Assembly: GCF_016907495.1 (NCBI RefSeq)
Contig: NZ_JAFBCC010000001.1
Coordinates: forward strand, 2,666,001 to 2,730,000
Source: Arthrobacter tumbae
GTDB taxonomy: Bacteria; Actinomycetota; Actinomycetes; Actinomycetales; Micrococcaceae
Length of the DNA stretch: 64,000 nt
Direction: 5' to 3'
Part shown: piece after piece, positions 42,970 through 53,013 of the stretch
Layout: each line of letters opens with the position of its first letter
Numbering within the stretch: position 1 is the stretch's first letter
Position numbers and translations under genes: made by a program
Notes under the pieces: model-generated
The model's database searches: none
What the model saw: the letters and a program-made list of their open reading frames with translations, nothing else
Told to the model about the DNA's origin: nothing

Positions 42970-43689
42970 GTGGACGCGATTTATGCTGTCACGAATGGAC
43001 TGAGTGATTTCATCCTCAGTACCGCCGAGCAGCCGTGGGTCTACCTGCTGGTGTTTATCTGCTGCACGGTTGACGGGTTTTTTCCGCCTTTTCCCAGCGA
43101 GTCAGTGGTGGTGGGGCTCGCATCGCTGATTATCACCGAGGGCGTCCCGAACGCCTGGCTGCTGATCCTCGTCTCTGCCCTCGGAGCGTTCGCCGGTGAC
43201 AACATCGCCTATCTGATGGGCCGGGGCGTCGGTACTCAGCGCTTCCGGTGGATGCGCCGCCCACGCTCACAGAAGGCTGTTGAGTGGGCGGGCTACGAAC
43301 TCGAGAAGCGGGCGGCGTCCCTGATCCTGGTTGCACGCTTCATCCCCTTCGGACGCGTGGCGGTCAACCTCACCGCCGGCGCAACCGGCTACTCACGACG
43401 GCGTTTCGTTGCTCTGACAGGTATTTCCGCTATTGCCTGGGGCAGCTACTCGGTGGGCATCGGCGCGCTTGCCGGAGCGTGGTTTGAAGACAACCACCTC
43501 CTGGGCGTCACGGTTGCGATCGCGATCGCCGTGGTCCTCGGCTTCATTGTCGACCGCATCATCAGCGCCGTACGCGGCTCGACCCCCACGAGGCCGCGCC
43601 CCGAGCCGCTGCACCCGCGAACCCCCGAACCGGACAGCGTCGTGGAACCTGCTGCGGAGCCGCTGGCCTCGCGTAGTCTTGGCCTGTGA
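42970..43689 (+). CDS. DedA family membrane protein
   Basis: Membrane protein of 239 aa in the DedA/SNARE-associated (VTT) family, with about five hydrophobic segments. FFPPFPSESVVVG, GAFAGDNIAYLMGRGVG and ARFIPFGRVAVNLTAG (F-x-R and G-x-x-x-G features) are typical. The family moves phospholipids or undecaprenyl phosphate across the membrane. The C-terminal 45 aa are Pro/Glu/Arg-rich. The start is GTG 42970 with AAGGAG 8 nt upstream. The stop overlaps the add start. Confidence 0.9.
   Translation: MDAIYAVTNGLSDFILSTAEQPWVYLLVFICCTVDGFFPPFPSESVVVGLASLIITEGVPNAWLLILVSALGAFAGDNIAYLMGRGVGTQRFRWMRRPRSQKAVEWAGYELEKRAASLILVARFIPFGRVAVNLTAGATGYSRRRFVALTGISAIAWGSYSVGIGALAGAWFEDNHLLGVTVAIAIAVVLGFIVDRIISAVRGSTPTRPRPEPLHPRTPEPDSVVEPAAEPLASRSLGL
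43674..43679 (+). promoter_or_regulatory. -10 box, leaderless start for add
   Basis: TAGTCT inside the end of the DedA gene, 6 nt, GTG 43686. Confidence 0.4.
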
Positions 43690-44828
43690 CTGAACCAATG
43701 ACTTCCCTTGCTCCTGACCTCACCTTCGACATCCGCGCCCTGCCGAAAGTGTCGCTGCACGATCACCTGGATGGCGGCCTCCGGCCCGCGACCATCATCG
43801 AACTCGCCGAAGCGGTAGGCCACCAGCTTCCTTCGACTGATCCGGTTGCGCTGGGCCAGTGGTTCCGCGACTCCGCGGACTCCGGTTCCCTGGTGCGCTA
43901 TCTGGAGACTTTCGACCACACCATCGCGGTCATGCAGACCCGCGAGGGCCTCTCGCGCGTGGCGCAGGAATTCGTGGAAGACCTGGCGGACGACGGCGTG
44001 GTCTACGGTGAAGTGCGCTGGGCACCCGAGCAGCACCTCACCGGTGGATTGTCCCTCGACGAGGTTGTCGAGGCGGTCCAGGAAGGTCTCGACGCCGGCG
44101 TGGAGGCGGTCGCCGCACGCGGCGGCACCATCCAGGTGGGACAGCTGATCACCGCCATGCGGCATGCCGACCGCGGTCAGGAGATCGCCGAGCTCGCGGT
44201 CCGCCACCGTGAGCGCGGGGCTGTGGGCTTCGACATCGCCGGCGCCGAGGACGGCTTCCCCGCCGCACGCTTTGCGGACGCCTTCACCTACCTTGCGCAG
44301 CACCAGTTCCCCGCAACGGTGCACGCCGGTGAGGCTGCCGGAGTGGACAGCATCGTCGACGCGCTGGTCAGCGGACGCGCGCAGCGGCTGGGCCACGGCG
44401 TGCGTATCGCGGAGGACATCACGGTGGAATTCGGCGACGACGGCGGTTCGGACGCCCCGGTCGGCATGGCCAGCCTGGGACAGGTGGCCGCGTGGGTCCG
44501 CGATCGCGGGATTCCCCTGGAGGTCTGCCCTTCGTCGAACCTGCAGACCGGCGCGATCGAGGCCTTCGGCAAGGACATCACGAGCCACCCGATCGACCTC
44601 CTGTACCAGCTCGGCTTCAACGTCACCGTCAACACGGACAACCGCCTGATGAGCGGTGTCACGCTCACCGAGGAGTTCGAGCTCCTCGTCGAAACCTTCG
44701 ACTATGATCTCGACGACCTCCTTGACCTGACCCTCAACGCCGTCGAGGCCGCGTTCCTGCCCCTCGACAGCCGCACCGCCCTCGCGGAGCTCATCGCGCA
44801 GGGGTACGACGGCGCCAACGGAGCATGA
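43686..44828 (+). CDS. add: adenosine deaminase
   Basis: TIM-barrel zinc enzyme of 380 aa converting (deoxy)adenosine to (deoxy)inosine. HDHLDGGLRP (metal His pair), HAGEAAG (catalytic Glu region), LGHGVRI and NTDNRLMSG are visible. The last corresponds to the usual TDD metal/catalytic Asp segment, with Asn in place of the second Asp. It continues the nucleoside salvage theme. GTG 43686 overlaps the DedA stop and mazG overlaps its own stop. Confidence 0.93.
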   Translation: MTEPMTSLAPDLTFDIRALPKVSLHDHLDGGLRPATIIELAEAVGHQLPSTDPVALGQWFRDSADSGSLVRYLETFDHTIAVMQTREGLSRVAQEFVEDLADDGVVYGEVRWAPEQHLTGGLSLDEVVEAVQEGLDAGVEAVAARGGTIQVGQLITAMRHADRGQEIAELAVRHRERGAVGFDIAGAEDGFPAARFADAFTYLAQHQFPATVHAGEAAGVDSIVDALVSGRAQRLGHGVRIAEDITVEFGDDGGSDAPVGMASLGQVAAWVRDRGIPLEVCPSSNLQTGAIEAFGKDITSHPIDLLYQLGFNVTVNTDNRLMSGVTLTEEFELLVETFDYDLDDLLDLTLNAVEAAFLPLDSRTALAELIAQGYDGANGA

Positions 44829-45529
44829 CGGACAGCGCACAGCAGGCGGGAGCCGCCCTCGAGCGGCTGGTCGACGTCATCCGGCAACTCCGGGAGCGCT
44901 GCCCCTGGATGGGTACGCTGACCCACGAATCGCTCGCCGAGTACCTGGTTGAGGAGTGCTACGAGCTCCTGGAGGTGCTCGAGGGGCCGGCCAACGCTGA
45001 TGAACTGCGCTCCGAACTCGGTGACGTTCTCCTGCAGGTGGTGCTCCACGCACGCCTGCAGGAGGAACGCGGTTCCTTTGCCCTGGCGGAGGTCATTGAC
45101 GGACTCACAGCGAAGATGATCCGGCGGAACGCCCACGTGTTCACTCCCGACGGCGGTCTCCGCGACGTTCCTGCCTCCTCGATCGCGGAAATCGAAGCGT
45201 CGTGGCACAGCATCAAGCGGCAGGAGCAGCCGGACTCGACGCCGTTTGCCAGCATCCCGTCGGGGCTCCCGGCGCTCGCATCGGCGGCGAAGACCCTCAA
45301 GCGGGCACGACGGAGCGGAACCTCCGCACAGGAGGAGGGCAGCGTCGTGGCGTCCGCTGAGTCAGGCCCCGCATCGGAGGAAGAGCTCGGCGAGGTGCTG
45401 CTCGCCGTCGTCGGGCGTGCGGTCGACGCAGGTCTGGATCCGGAACGGGCGCTGCGCGTCGCCGTGCGCAGGTACCAGGACGAACACCTCGCGCGGTCTG
45501 GCTCGGCCGAGCCCGCCGTCTCCGAGTGA
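44825..45529 (+). CDS. mazG: MazG family nucleotide pyrophosphohydrolase
   Basis: House-cleaning NTPase of 234 aa. Its all-helical MazG domain lies at about 10-100: LRERCPWMGTLTHESL, VEECYELLEVL (ExxE) and SELGDVLLQVVLHAR (ExxD), the magnesium ligands. Only one complete domain is present, followed by an Ala/Ser/Glu-rich linker and a short C-terminal helical repeat (LGEVLLAVVGRAVDAGLD) that looks like a remnant of the second MazG domain. The usual Asp in the CPWD motif is Met here. Confidence 0.88.
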   Translation: MTDSAQQAGAALERLVDVIRQLRERCPWMGTLTHESLAEYLVEECYELLEVLEGPANADELRSELGDVLLQVVLHARLQEERGSFALAEVIDGLTAKMIRRNAHVFTPDGGLRDVPASSIAEIEASWHSIKRQEQPDSTPFASIPSGLPALASAAKTLKRARRSGTSAQEEGSVVASAESGPASEEELGEVLLAVVGRAVDAGLDPERALRVAVRRYQDEHLARSGSAEPAVSE

Positions 45530-45573
45530 AAAGACCCCGTCACGGTCGGTCATTGACCGCCGCTTTCAATTAG

Positions 45574-46956
<1,383 letters not shown>

Positions 46957-46969
46957 TTGGCCCCTCATC

Positions 46970-47000
46970 GGCGGTTACCCTCGTTAAGAAGGTAACCGCC
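46970..47000 (+). terminator. terminator after eno
   Basis: Perfect 10-bp stem GGCGGTTACC / GGTAACCGCC with an 11-nt loop, 14 nt after the eno stop. Confidence 0.7.
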
Positions 47001-47055
47001 GTCGTCGGGCATTTCCGCAAGCTGACGGCCGTACACAGCGTGAACAAGGAGTCCG

Positions 47056-47760
47056 ATGTCCACCCGACGCCCCAGCGTGCCCCGCACAACACGGGCGCGC
47101 ACTGACGGGCAGAGGCAGCAGACGCCGCAGGTGAAGCGCCCTGGCACCCAGGGCGCTTCACTGCGTTCAACACCGTCGGGTTCAGGCCGCAAGACGGGGA
47201 CGCCGCCGGCACCGCAGGGCGCCGCCCGTTCTGCCGCGTCGCCGGCACCGCGCAAAAAAACTTCCCCGTCCGAAGCCCGTGCTGCGGAACGGTCCCACCT
47301 GGCTGGGGCCATTCGAACCGCGAGTGCATCGTTCCGCCGGCCGGCTGACCGCGTAATCGTTCCGGCGGAGGACGCCGAGCCGATCCCAGCGAAAGCCTTC
47401 TCCGGCCGGCTGCTGGCGCTCGCCGTCGTACTGGTGACAATCATCGTGCTGCTGGCACCCTCGGTCCGTACCTATCTGCAGCAGCAGGCGGAAACCGAAG
47501 CCCTGCAGGATCGCATCGCGGCTCTGCAGCAGGAGCAGGGCGTCCTTGAAACGCAGATCGCCCGGTGGGAAGATCCCGCGTACATCAAGCAGCAGGCCCG
47601 CGACCGGCTCTTCCTGGTCATGCCCGGGGAAACCCGCTATCTGGTCAAGGGCGGAACGGCCGTGGAAACCGCGGAGGAGCAGCAGTCCGCCGCGGCGCCG
47701 GCGGATCTGCCGTGGGCGGATGCCCTCTGGGAATCTGTGGAGCGGGCTGCCACCGACTAA
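47056..47760 (+). CDS. FtsB/DivIC-like septum formation protein
   Basis: Single-pass divisome protein of 234 aa. A 115-residue basic Pro/Ser/Thr-rich cytosolic region precedes one membrane helix at about 119-136 (LLALAVVLVTIIVLLAPSVR), a coiled coil at about 137-170 (LQDRIAALQQEQGVLETQI) and a conserved ARDRLFLVMPGE segment. The family links FtsL and FtsQ at the septum. AAGGAG precedes ATG 47056. Its place next to eno is a conserved order in Gram-positives. Confidence 0.88.
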   Translation: MSTRRPSVPRTTRARTDGQRQQTPQVKRPGTQGASLRSTPSGSGRKTGTPPAPQGAARSAASPAPRKKTSPSEARAAERSHLAGAIRTASASFRRPADRVIVPAEDAEPIPAKAFSGRLLALAVVLVTIIVLLAPSVRTYLQQQAETEALQDRIAALQQEQGVLETQIARWEDPAYIKQQARDRLFLVMPGETRYLVKGGTAVETAEEQQSAAAPADLPWADALWESVERAATD

Positions 47761-47815
47761 CCTTGGTTCCCGACAGGTAGAACCGACAGGTAGAGCAGGT
47801 TCAGGAAGGACCGCA

Positions 47816-48466
47816 GTGACGGAATCGATTTCGCTTGCCCCCACACCGGCTGATCTCGAGACCCTCAGCCGGCAGTTGGGGCGTCCGGTCCGCGACGTCG
47901 TCGAGATCGGTGCCCGGTGCGTCTGCGGCAATCCGCTGGTGGCGACCACCGCGCCGCGGCTCAGCAACGGCATTCCCTTTCCCACCACGTACTACCTCAC
48001 CCATCCGGTCATCACTGCTGCCGTGTCCCGCCTGGAAGCCGGCGGGACCATGACCGAAATGACGGAGCGGCTCGAACAGGACAGCGAGCTCGCGGCCCGC
48101 TACCGGCAGGCCCATGAGGCTTACCTGCGTGCCCGGTCTGAGATCGGGGAGCGCAGCGGCATCGGTCCCGTGCCGGAGATCGATGGCGTATCAGCCGGAG
48201 GGATGCCCTCGCGCGTCAAATGCCTCCATGTTCTGGTGGGTCATTCCCTCGCCGCGGGCCCCGGCGTGAATCCGCTGGGAGACGAGGCGCTGGCCGGCAT
48301 CTCGGAGTGGTGGACTGTGGAGGAGTGCCGCTGTGTCGGCGCGTGGGACACCAGTGGGAACGCACCGAACCGCGACCTCAGCCGGCATGTGAAGACCCAG
48401 GGGCTCAGTCCTGAGGAACTGGATGCCAAACGTGCCGAACGTCGAACGAGCGAAGGGAAGGGCTGA
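47816..48466 (+). CDS. DUF501 domain-containing protein
   Basis: Protein of 216 aa. GRPVRDVVEIGARCVCGNPL near the start, PFPTTYYLTHP and CLHVLVGHSLAAGPGVNPLG are the DUF501 blocks. Three or four conserved Cys (CVCG, CRCVG) suggest metal binding. The function is unknown. The family is regularly found between ftsB and ppx in actinobacteria, as here. GTG 47816 is fixed by AGGAAGGA 5 nt upstream. The ppx gene starts 1 nt after its stop. Confidence 0.88.
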   Translation: MTESISLAPTPADLETLSRQLGRPVRDVVEIGARCVCGNPLVATTAPRLSNGIPFPTTYYLTHPVITAAVSRLEAGGTMTEMTERLEQDSELAARYRQAHEAYLRARSEIGERSGIGPVPEIDGVSAGGMPSRVKCLHVLVGHSLAAGPGVNPLGDEALAGISEWWTVEECRCVGAWDTSGNAPNRDLSRHVKTQGLSPEELDAKRAERRTSEGKG

Positions 48467-48467
48467 C

Positions 48468-49421
48468 ATGCGCACTGCAGCCATTGACTGCGGAACCAAT
48501 TCGATCCGCTTGCTGATCGCGGATGTCGACGGCGGGGCAGGACTGACCGACGTCGTCCGCCTGATGCGGGTGGTGCGCCTCGGCGAAGGGGTGGACGCCA
48601 CCGGAACGCTTTCCGAAGCAGCGCTGGACCGGACATTCAAGGCCGTGGATGAGTACGCGGCACTGATCAAGGAGCACGACGCCGGGCGGATCCGCTTCGT
48701 GGCGACGTCAGCAACGCGGGATGCGAGCAACCGGGACGTCTTTGTCGCCGGCGTGCGGGACCGCCTCGGCGTTGAGCCGGAGGTTGTCAGCGGCGACGAG
48801 GAGGCAGAGCTGTCGTTCTCCGGCGCGGCGAGCGTGCTGGCGGGGGAGAGCGATGCCGCGGTGCTGGTGGTGGATCTGGGCGGCGGAAGCACCGAGTTCG
48901 TCGTCGGCACCGGCAATCAGGTGATTGCTGCGCGCAGCATGGACATGGGGTGCGTACGTTTCACGGAGCGCTTCCTGCGCTCGGACCCACCGACGGAGCA
49001 GGAGATCGCCGCTGCCGAGGAAGAGATCGGCCGGATGATCGACGAGGCGAACGCCGAGGTCAACCTTGCCTCGGTACACGGCGTCATCGGCGTGGCCGGG
49101 AGCATCACCACCGTTACTGCGCACGCGCTGAGGCTTCCGGAGTATCAGCCGGAGCGGATCCACGGCACGTCCCTGACCGTCGAAGAAATCGACGCCGCCA
49201 CCACCTCCCTGCTCCACCTGCCCCGTTCCGAACGCGCAGCGTTGCCCTATATGCACCCCGGGCGGGTGGATGTCATCGGAGCGGGCGCCCTGATCTGGCG
49301 GACTATTGTCCGGCGGGTTGCTGACGCCACTCAGGGCCGCGTGCAGAGCGCCGCGGCGAGTGAGCACGACATCCTGGACGGCATCGCCCTCAGCGCCGCC
49401 TCCCGGGGGGAACGCGGATGA
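48468..49421 (+). CDS. ppx: exopolyphosphatase / pppGpp phosphohydrolase family
   Basis: Ppx/GppA enzyme of 317 aa with the ASKHA fold: AAIDCGTNSIRLLIAD (phosphate 1), VDLGGGSTEFVVG (phosphate 2) and GVAGSITTVTA. It releases phosphate from polyphosphate or converts pppGpp. The short form without the C-terminal HD domain is usual in actinobacteria. GAAGGG precedes ATG 48468. The stop overlaps the protease start by 4 nt. Confidence 0.9.
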   Translation: MRTAAIDCGTNSIRLLIADVDGGAGLTDVVRLMRVVRLGEGVDATGTLSEAALDRTFKAVDEYAALIKEHDAGRIRFVATSATRDASNRDVFVAGVRDRLGVEPEVVSGDEEAELSFSGAASVLAGESDAAVLVVDLGGGSTEFVVGTGNQVIAARSMDMGCVRFTERFLRSDPPTEQEIAAAEEEIGRMIDEANAEVNLASVHGVIGVAGSITTVTAHALRLPEYQPERIHGTSLTVEEIDAATTSLLHLPRSERAALPYMHPGRVDVIGAGALIWRTIVRRVADATQGRVQSAAASEHDILDGIALSAASRGERG

Positions 49422-50953
49422 CGGTCGCCCCAGCGCCTTCCCGCGTCCTCATTCCCCGGTCGATTGCCGCCGTCGTGCTTGCAGTGGGTCTTGCGTCCGG
49501 CGTCGTCATCCCGGTGGGAAGCGCGGCGGCCCACGGCGGGGAGCTTCGTGAGCGTGAGTACTGGCTTGAGGATTACGGAATCACCGAGGCGTGGGAAGAC
49601 ACCAAGGGTGCCGGGGTGACGGTCGCGGTGATCGACAGCGGGGTGGACGGAAGCCACCCTGATCTGCAAGGCGTGGTCACCGGCGGAACAGATGTGTCCG
49701 GAGCAGGAGCGCCGGACGGGCAACGTGGAATCGGCGAAGTGCCCGAACACGGCACACTGGTGGCGAGTTTGATTGCCGGCCGCGGTCACGAACCCGAAGA
49801 GCCGGCACCAAGCCCATCCGTGTCGCCGTCCGGCACTGCTTCGCCGTCGGCTACACCCTCGGGCTCCGCCCCGCCGCCATCGTCTGCTGAGGCTGAGGCG
49901 TCCGCCCCGCCGTCGCCATCGCCGTCGCCGGCGGAGTCTGGGGAGGCTGAAGATTCGGAAAAACCGGAAGAGTCTGCAGTCAAGGCTGCGGGGCGGGGGT
50001 CGGACGGTGTCGTCGGCGTTGCTCCCGAATCCGAGTTGCTGGCCGTCTCGCTCTGGATCGGCGGCGAGAACACCGGCGCCAACCCCGCAGGGGTGAGCAT
50101 TGACGACCAGATTCCCGACGCCGTGCGCTGGGCTGTGGATAACGGGGCTTCCGTGATCAACATGTCGCTGGGCAGCACCTCTCCCACCTGGCCGGAGAGC
50201 TGGGACGAGGCGTTCCTCTATGCGGAACAGAACGACGTCGTCATTGTCGCCGCTGCCGGGAACCGGGCGGGAGGTTCTGTGCAGGTGGGTGCGCCGGCCA
50301 CGATGCCCGGCGTGCTGGCTGTGGGCGGCCTGGACGCGGAGGGTGCGGCGAGCCGGGAGTCGTCATCCGAGGGCATCAGCATCGGTATTGCGGCGCCGGC
50401 TGAGAACCTCGTCGGCGCGCTGCCGGGCGGCCTGTACGCAAGCAAATGGTCCGGAACCTCCGGTGCTGCGCCCCTGGTCTCCGGCGTCGCGGCGCTCATC
50501 CGTGCCAAGTATCCGGACCTGACCGCTCCGCAGGTCATCAACCGGATCATCATGACCGCACGCGATGCCGGCATCCCCGGCCAGGACACCATCTACGGTC
50601 ACGGGATCCTCGACGCCGCCGCCGCCGTCAATGCCGACCTCACCGTTCCCGAAGAACGGTTGCTCGGTGCCGGCGGCGTGGTGAGCATGGCCCAGTACAT
50701 CGAGACGTACCGGCGCGGCGACGTGCCTCCGCCTCCACCGCCGGAACCGACCCCCTCCGAGGAACCGCTGCCCGACATCCCTGAACCGACCGTCCCGGCA
50801 GCCGCGGAACGTGCGTCAGCTACCACGTCGCTGCCGGCCTTCATCGTGTTCGGATTCGGCGGGCTGATCCTCTGTATTGTGCTCGGCGGGACGTATCAGG
50901 TGATCCGGGTGTACCGGGGCGGCGGAGCGGAAACCGACGGCAACAGCAGCTAG
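49418..50953 (+). CDS. secreted, membrane-anchored S8 (mycosin-like) serine protease
   Basis: Subtilase of 511 aa. The signal peptide runs to about residue 38. The catalytic triad is Asp73 (VIDSGVDGSHPD), His111 (EHGTLVASLIAG) and Ser348 (SGTSGAAP), with oxyanion Asn282. A 60-residue Pro/Ser/Ala/Glu-rich insert (about 124-188) sits between His and the core, a position where mycosins carry a loop. The tail is a Pro-rich linker, one membrane helix (about 475-495) and a short cytosolic end, as in MycP. No type VII secretion genes are nearby, so the substrate is unknown. Coupled to ppx by a 4-nt overlap. Confidence 0.9.
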   Translation: MTVAPAPSRVLIPRSIAAVVLAVGLASGVVIPVGSAAAHGGELREREYWLEDYGITEAWEDTKGAGVTVAVIDSGVDGSHPDLQGVVTGGTDVSGAGAPDGQRGIGEVPEHGTLVASLIAGRGHEPEEPAPSPSVSPSGTASPSATPSGSAPPPSSAEAEASAPPSPSPSPAESGEAEDSEKPEESAVKAAGRGSDGVVGVAPESELLAVSLWIGGENTGANPAGVSIDDQIPDAVRWAVDNGASVINMSLGSTSPTWPESWDEAFLYAEQNDVVIVAAAGNRAGGSVQVGAPATMPGVLAVGGLDAEGAASRESSSEGISIGIAAPAENLVGALPGGLYASKWSGTSGAAPLVSGVAALIRAKYPDLTAPQVINRIIMTARDAGIPGQDTIYGHGILDAAAAVNADLTVPEERLLGAGGVVSMAQYIETYRRGDVPPPPPPEPTPSEEPLPDIPEPTVPAAAERASATTSLPAFIVFGFGGLILCIVLGGTYQVIRVYRGGGAETDGNSS

Positions 50954-50975
50954 TGAAGATTTTCACAAAGTCCGG

Positions 50976-50981
50976 TACGCT
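50976..50981 (+). promoter_or_regulatory. -10 box, leaderless start for ndh
   Basis: TACGCT, 6 nt (GGTTTC), ATG 50988. Confidence 0.45.
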
Positions 50982-50987
50982 GGTTTC

Positions 50988-52424
50988 ATGGCTCAAACCT
51001 CCAAGTTTTCTGATCGTCCCCGGATCCTTGTTGTCGGCGGCGGCTACGTCGGTCTGTACGTAGCCCACAAGCTGCAGAAGAAGGTGAAGGATCACGGCGG
51101 AATTGTCACGCTCGTTGATCCTTTGCCCTACATGACCTACCAGCCGTTCCTCCCCGAGGTAGCCGGTGGCAACATCGAGGCGCGTCACGCCGTCGTCTCC
51201 CACCGCATGCATCTGACTGACACCGAGCTCATCTCGGGCAAGGTCACAGGCGTCAACCACTCCTCGCGGTCCGCAACCGTTGAACCAGCTGACGGCAGTG
51301 AGCCGTTCGAGCTGAACTACCGGGACATCGTCATTGCGGCCGGTGCCATTACGCGCACCTTCCCAATCGAGGGTCTCGCTGAGGAGGGCATCGGCCTCAA
51401 GACCATCGAGGAAGCCGTCGCCCTGCGCAACCAGCTCCTCGAGCGCATCGAGACCGGCTCCCTGATGGAACCGGGCGCCGAGCGTGACCGTGCGCTGACC
51501 TTCGTCGTCGTCGGCGGCGGGTTCGCAGGCATCGAGGCGCTTGCAGAGATGGAAGATCTCGCCCGCGCGGCCGTCAAGAAGAACAAGCGTCTTGACCGTT
51601 CGGACATCCGCTTCGTGCTGGTGGAGGCCATGGGCCGCATCATGCCCGAGGTCACCGAAGATCAAGCCAAGTGGGTTGTGCAGCACTTGCAGGCCCGCGG
51701 TGTACAGGTCAAGCTGAACACCTCGCTGGCCAGCGCCAAGGACGGCCGGCTCAAGCTCATCAATATGCCGGACAAATCCCCGGCGGACGAGTTCGAGACA
51801 GACACCCTGGTGTGGACTGCCGGCGTGCAGGCCAACCCCGTGGTCCGGAACACCGACTTCCCGATCGACGAGCGCGGCCGCGTCCGTGCCAGCGCTGAGC
51901 TGCGCATCACCGGCGACGACGGCCCCCTGGACGGCGCCTGGGCAGCCGGTGACGTCTCCGCAGTGCCTGACCTCTCCGGCGGCGGCGTGGGCGGCTTCTG
52001 CGTCCCCAACGCGCAGCACGCTGTGCGGCAGGCCAGGCTCCTCGCCGACAACATCTACGCCGAGCGCTACGGCGTTGGCCGCGTCCGGGAATACAGGCAC
52101 AAGAACCTCGGCGCAGTCGCCGGGTTCGGCCAGTACAAGGGCGTCGCCAACATCATGGGCTTCGGCATGCGCGGACTGCCCGCGTGGCTTGCGCACCGCG
52201 GCTACCACGGCATGGCAATGCCCATGTTCGAGCGCAAGGCGCGCGTTGTGGGCAACTGGGTGCTTGGTTTCGTCTTCGGCCGTGACACCACCCAGCTGAT
52301 GGACCTGCAGACCCCGCGCCGCCAGTTCCGCGAGGCCGCTACTCCTCCGCCGAAGAAGCAGGAGACTCCGTCACTGGACAAGAACCGCTCGGAAGACACA
52401 GAGAAGACCAAGGCCAAGGCCTAG
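50988..52424 (+). CDS. ndh: type II NADH dehydrogenase
   Basis: Membrane-associated flavoprotein of 478 aa passing electrons from NADH to menaquinone without proton pumping. FAD-binding VVGGGYVGLYVAHKLQ, NAD-binding VVVGGGFAGIEALAEM, and AAGDVSAVPD with CVPNAQHAVRQARL at the FAD/quinone end. The C-terminal amphipathic region is followed by a Lys/Glu-rich tail. Monocistronic, with a strong terminator. Confidence 0.92.
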   Translation: MAQTSKFSDRPRILVVGGGYVGLYVAHKLQKKVKDHGGIVTLVDPLPYMTYQPFLPEVAGGNIEARHAVVSHRMHLTDTELISGKVTGVNHSSRSATVEPADGSEPFELNYRDIVIAAGAITRTFPIEGLAEEGIGLKTIEEAVALRNQLLERIETGSLMEPGAERDRALTFVVVGGGFAGIEALAEMEDLARAAVKKNKRLDRSDIRFVLVEAMGRIMPEVTEDQAKWVVQHLQARGVQVKLNTSLASAKDGRLKLINMPDKSPADEFETDTLVWTAGVQANPVVRNTDFPIDERGRVRASAELRITGDDGPLDGAWAAGDVSAVPDLSGGGVGGFCVPNAQHAVRQARLLADNIYAERYGVGRVREYRHKNLGAVAGFGQYKGVANIMGFGMRGLPAWLAHRGYHGMAMPMFERKARVVGNWVLGFVFGRDTTQLMDLQTPRRQFREAATPPPKKQETPSLDKNRSEDTEKTKAKA

Positions 52425-52437
52425 CATCTGTTTCAGG

Positions 52438-52476
52438 CGACGGCGGCACCTTTCGCAGGTGCCGCCGTCGTTGTTT
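52438..52476 (+). terminator. intrinsic terminator of ndh
   Basis: Perfect 14-bp stem CGACGGCGGCACCT / AGGTGCCGCCGTCG with a 5-nt loop, followed by TTGTTT. Confidence 0.95.
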
Positions 52477-52483
52477 AACCGGC

Positions 52484-52489
52484 TAGAGT
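52484..52489 (+). promoter_or_regulatory. -10 box, leaderless start for the GNAT gene
   Basis: TAGAGT, 8 nt, GTG 52498. No -35 is visible, since the terminator stem occupies that place. Confidence 0.3.
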
Positions 52490-52497
52490 TCTGGATC

Positions 52498-53013
52498 GTG
52501 AGAATCCGCCCTGAGACACCGACTGACCGCCCCGCCGCGCTTGCCGTCACGGAGGCCGCTTTCGCCTCCCGTGCAAGCGGCGGACGGACCGTCGAAGCGG
52601 TCCTGCTGGAACGGCTCTGGGAGAGCCCTGCGTACCTCCCTGCGCTGTCCCTGGTGGCAGAGGACGACGACGGCGCCATCTGCGGTTACGTCATCACCAC
52701 CCGCGCACACATCGGTCAGGTTCCATCCCTTGGTCTCGGACCGATCGGCGTGCTGCCGGAGCGTCAGGGGCAGGGCATCGGCAGGTTGCTGCTGGAGGAG
52801 TCCATTGCGCGTGCAACGGCCCTGGACGAGCCCTGCCTGGTGCTGCTGGGCAGCCCACTGATCTACGGACGGTTCGGCTTCGTTCGGGCAGATGAGCGCG
52901 GAGTGCTTCCTCCGGAGCCGGCCTGGGGAGCGGACTTCATGGTCCGGGCACTCACCGGTGCTCCGCTACCGACCGGTAACTTCCGGTACGCCCCTCCCTT
53001 CGACGCGCTGTGA
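52498..53013 (+). CDS. GNAT family N-acetyltransferase (YhbS-like)
   Basis: Acetyltransferase of 171 aa. The acetyl-CoA loop is GVLPERQGQGIGRLLLEE at about residues 84-101, followed by LVLLGSPLIYGRFGFVRADE, typical of the YhbS branch. The substrate is unknown. GTG 52498. The stop overlaps the start of the zinc-finger gene (GTGA), so the two are coupled. Confidence 0.88.
   Translation: MRIRPETPTDRPAALAVTEAAFASRASGGRTVEAVLLERLWESPAYLPALSLVAEDDDGAICGYVITTRAHIGQVPSLGLGPIGVLPERQGQGIGRLLLEESIARATALDEPCLVLLGSPLIYGRFGFVRADERGVLPPEPAWGADFMVRALTGAPLPTGNFRYAPPFDAL

Noticed and set aside
49418..50953. Part of an ESX (type VII secretion) locus
   Set aside because: No esxA/B-like WxG proteins, EccC ATPase or EccD/E genes occur in the neighbourhood.
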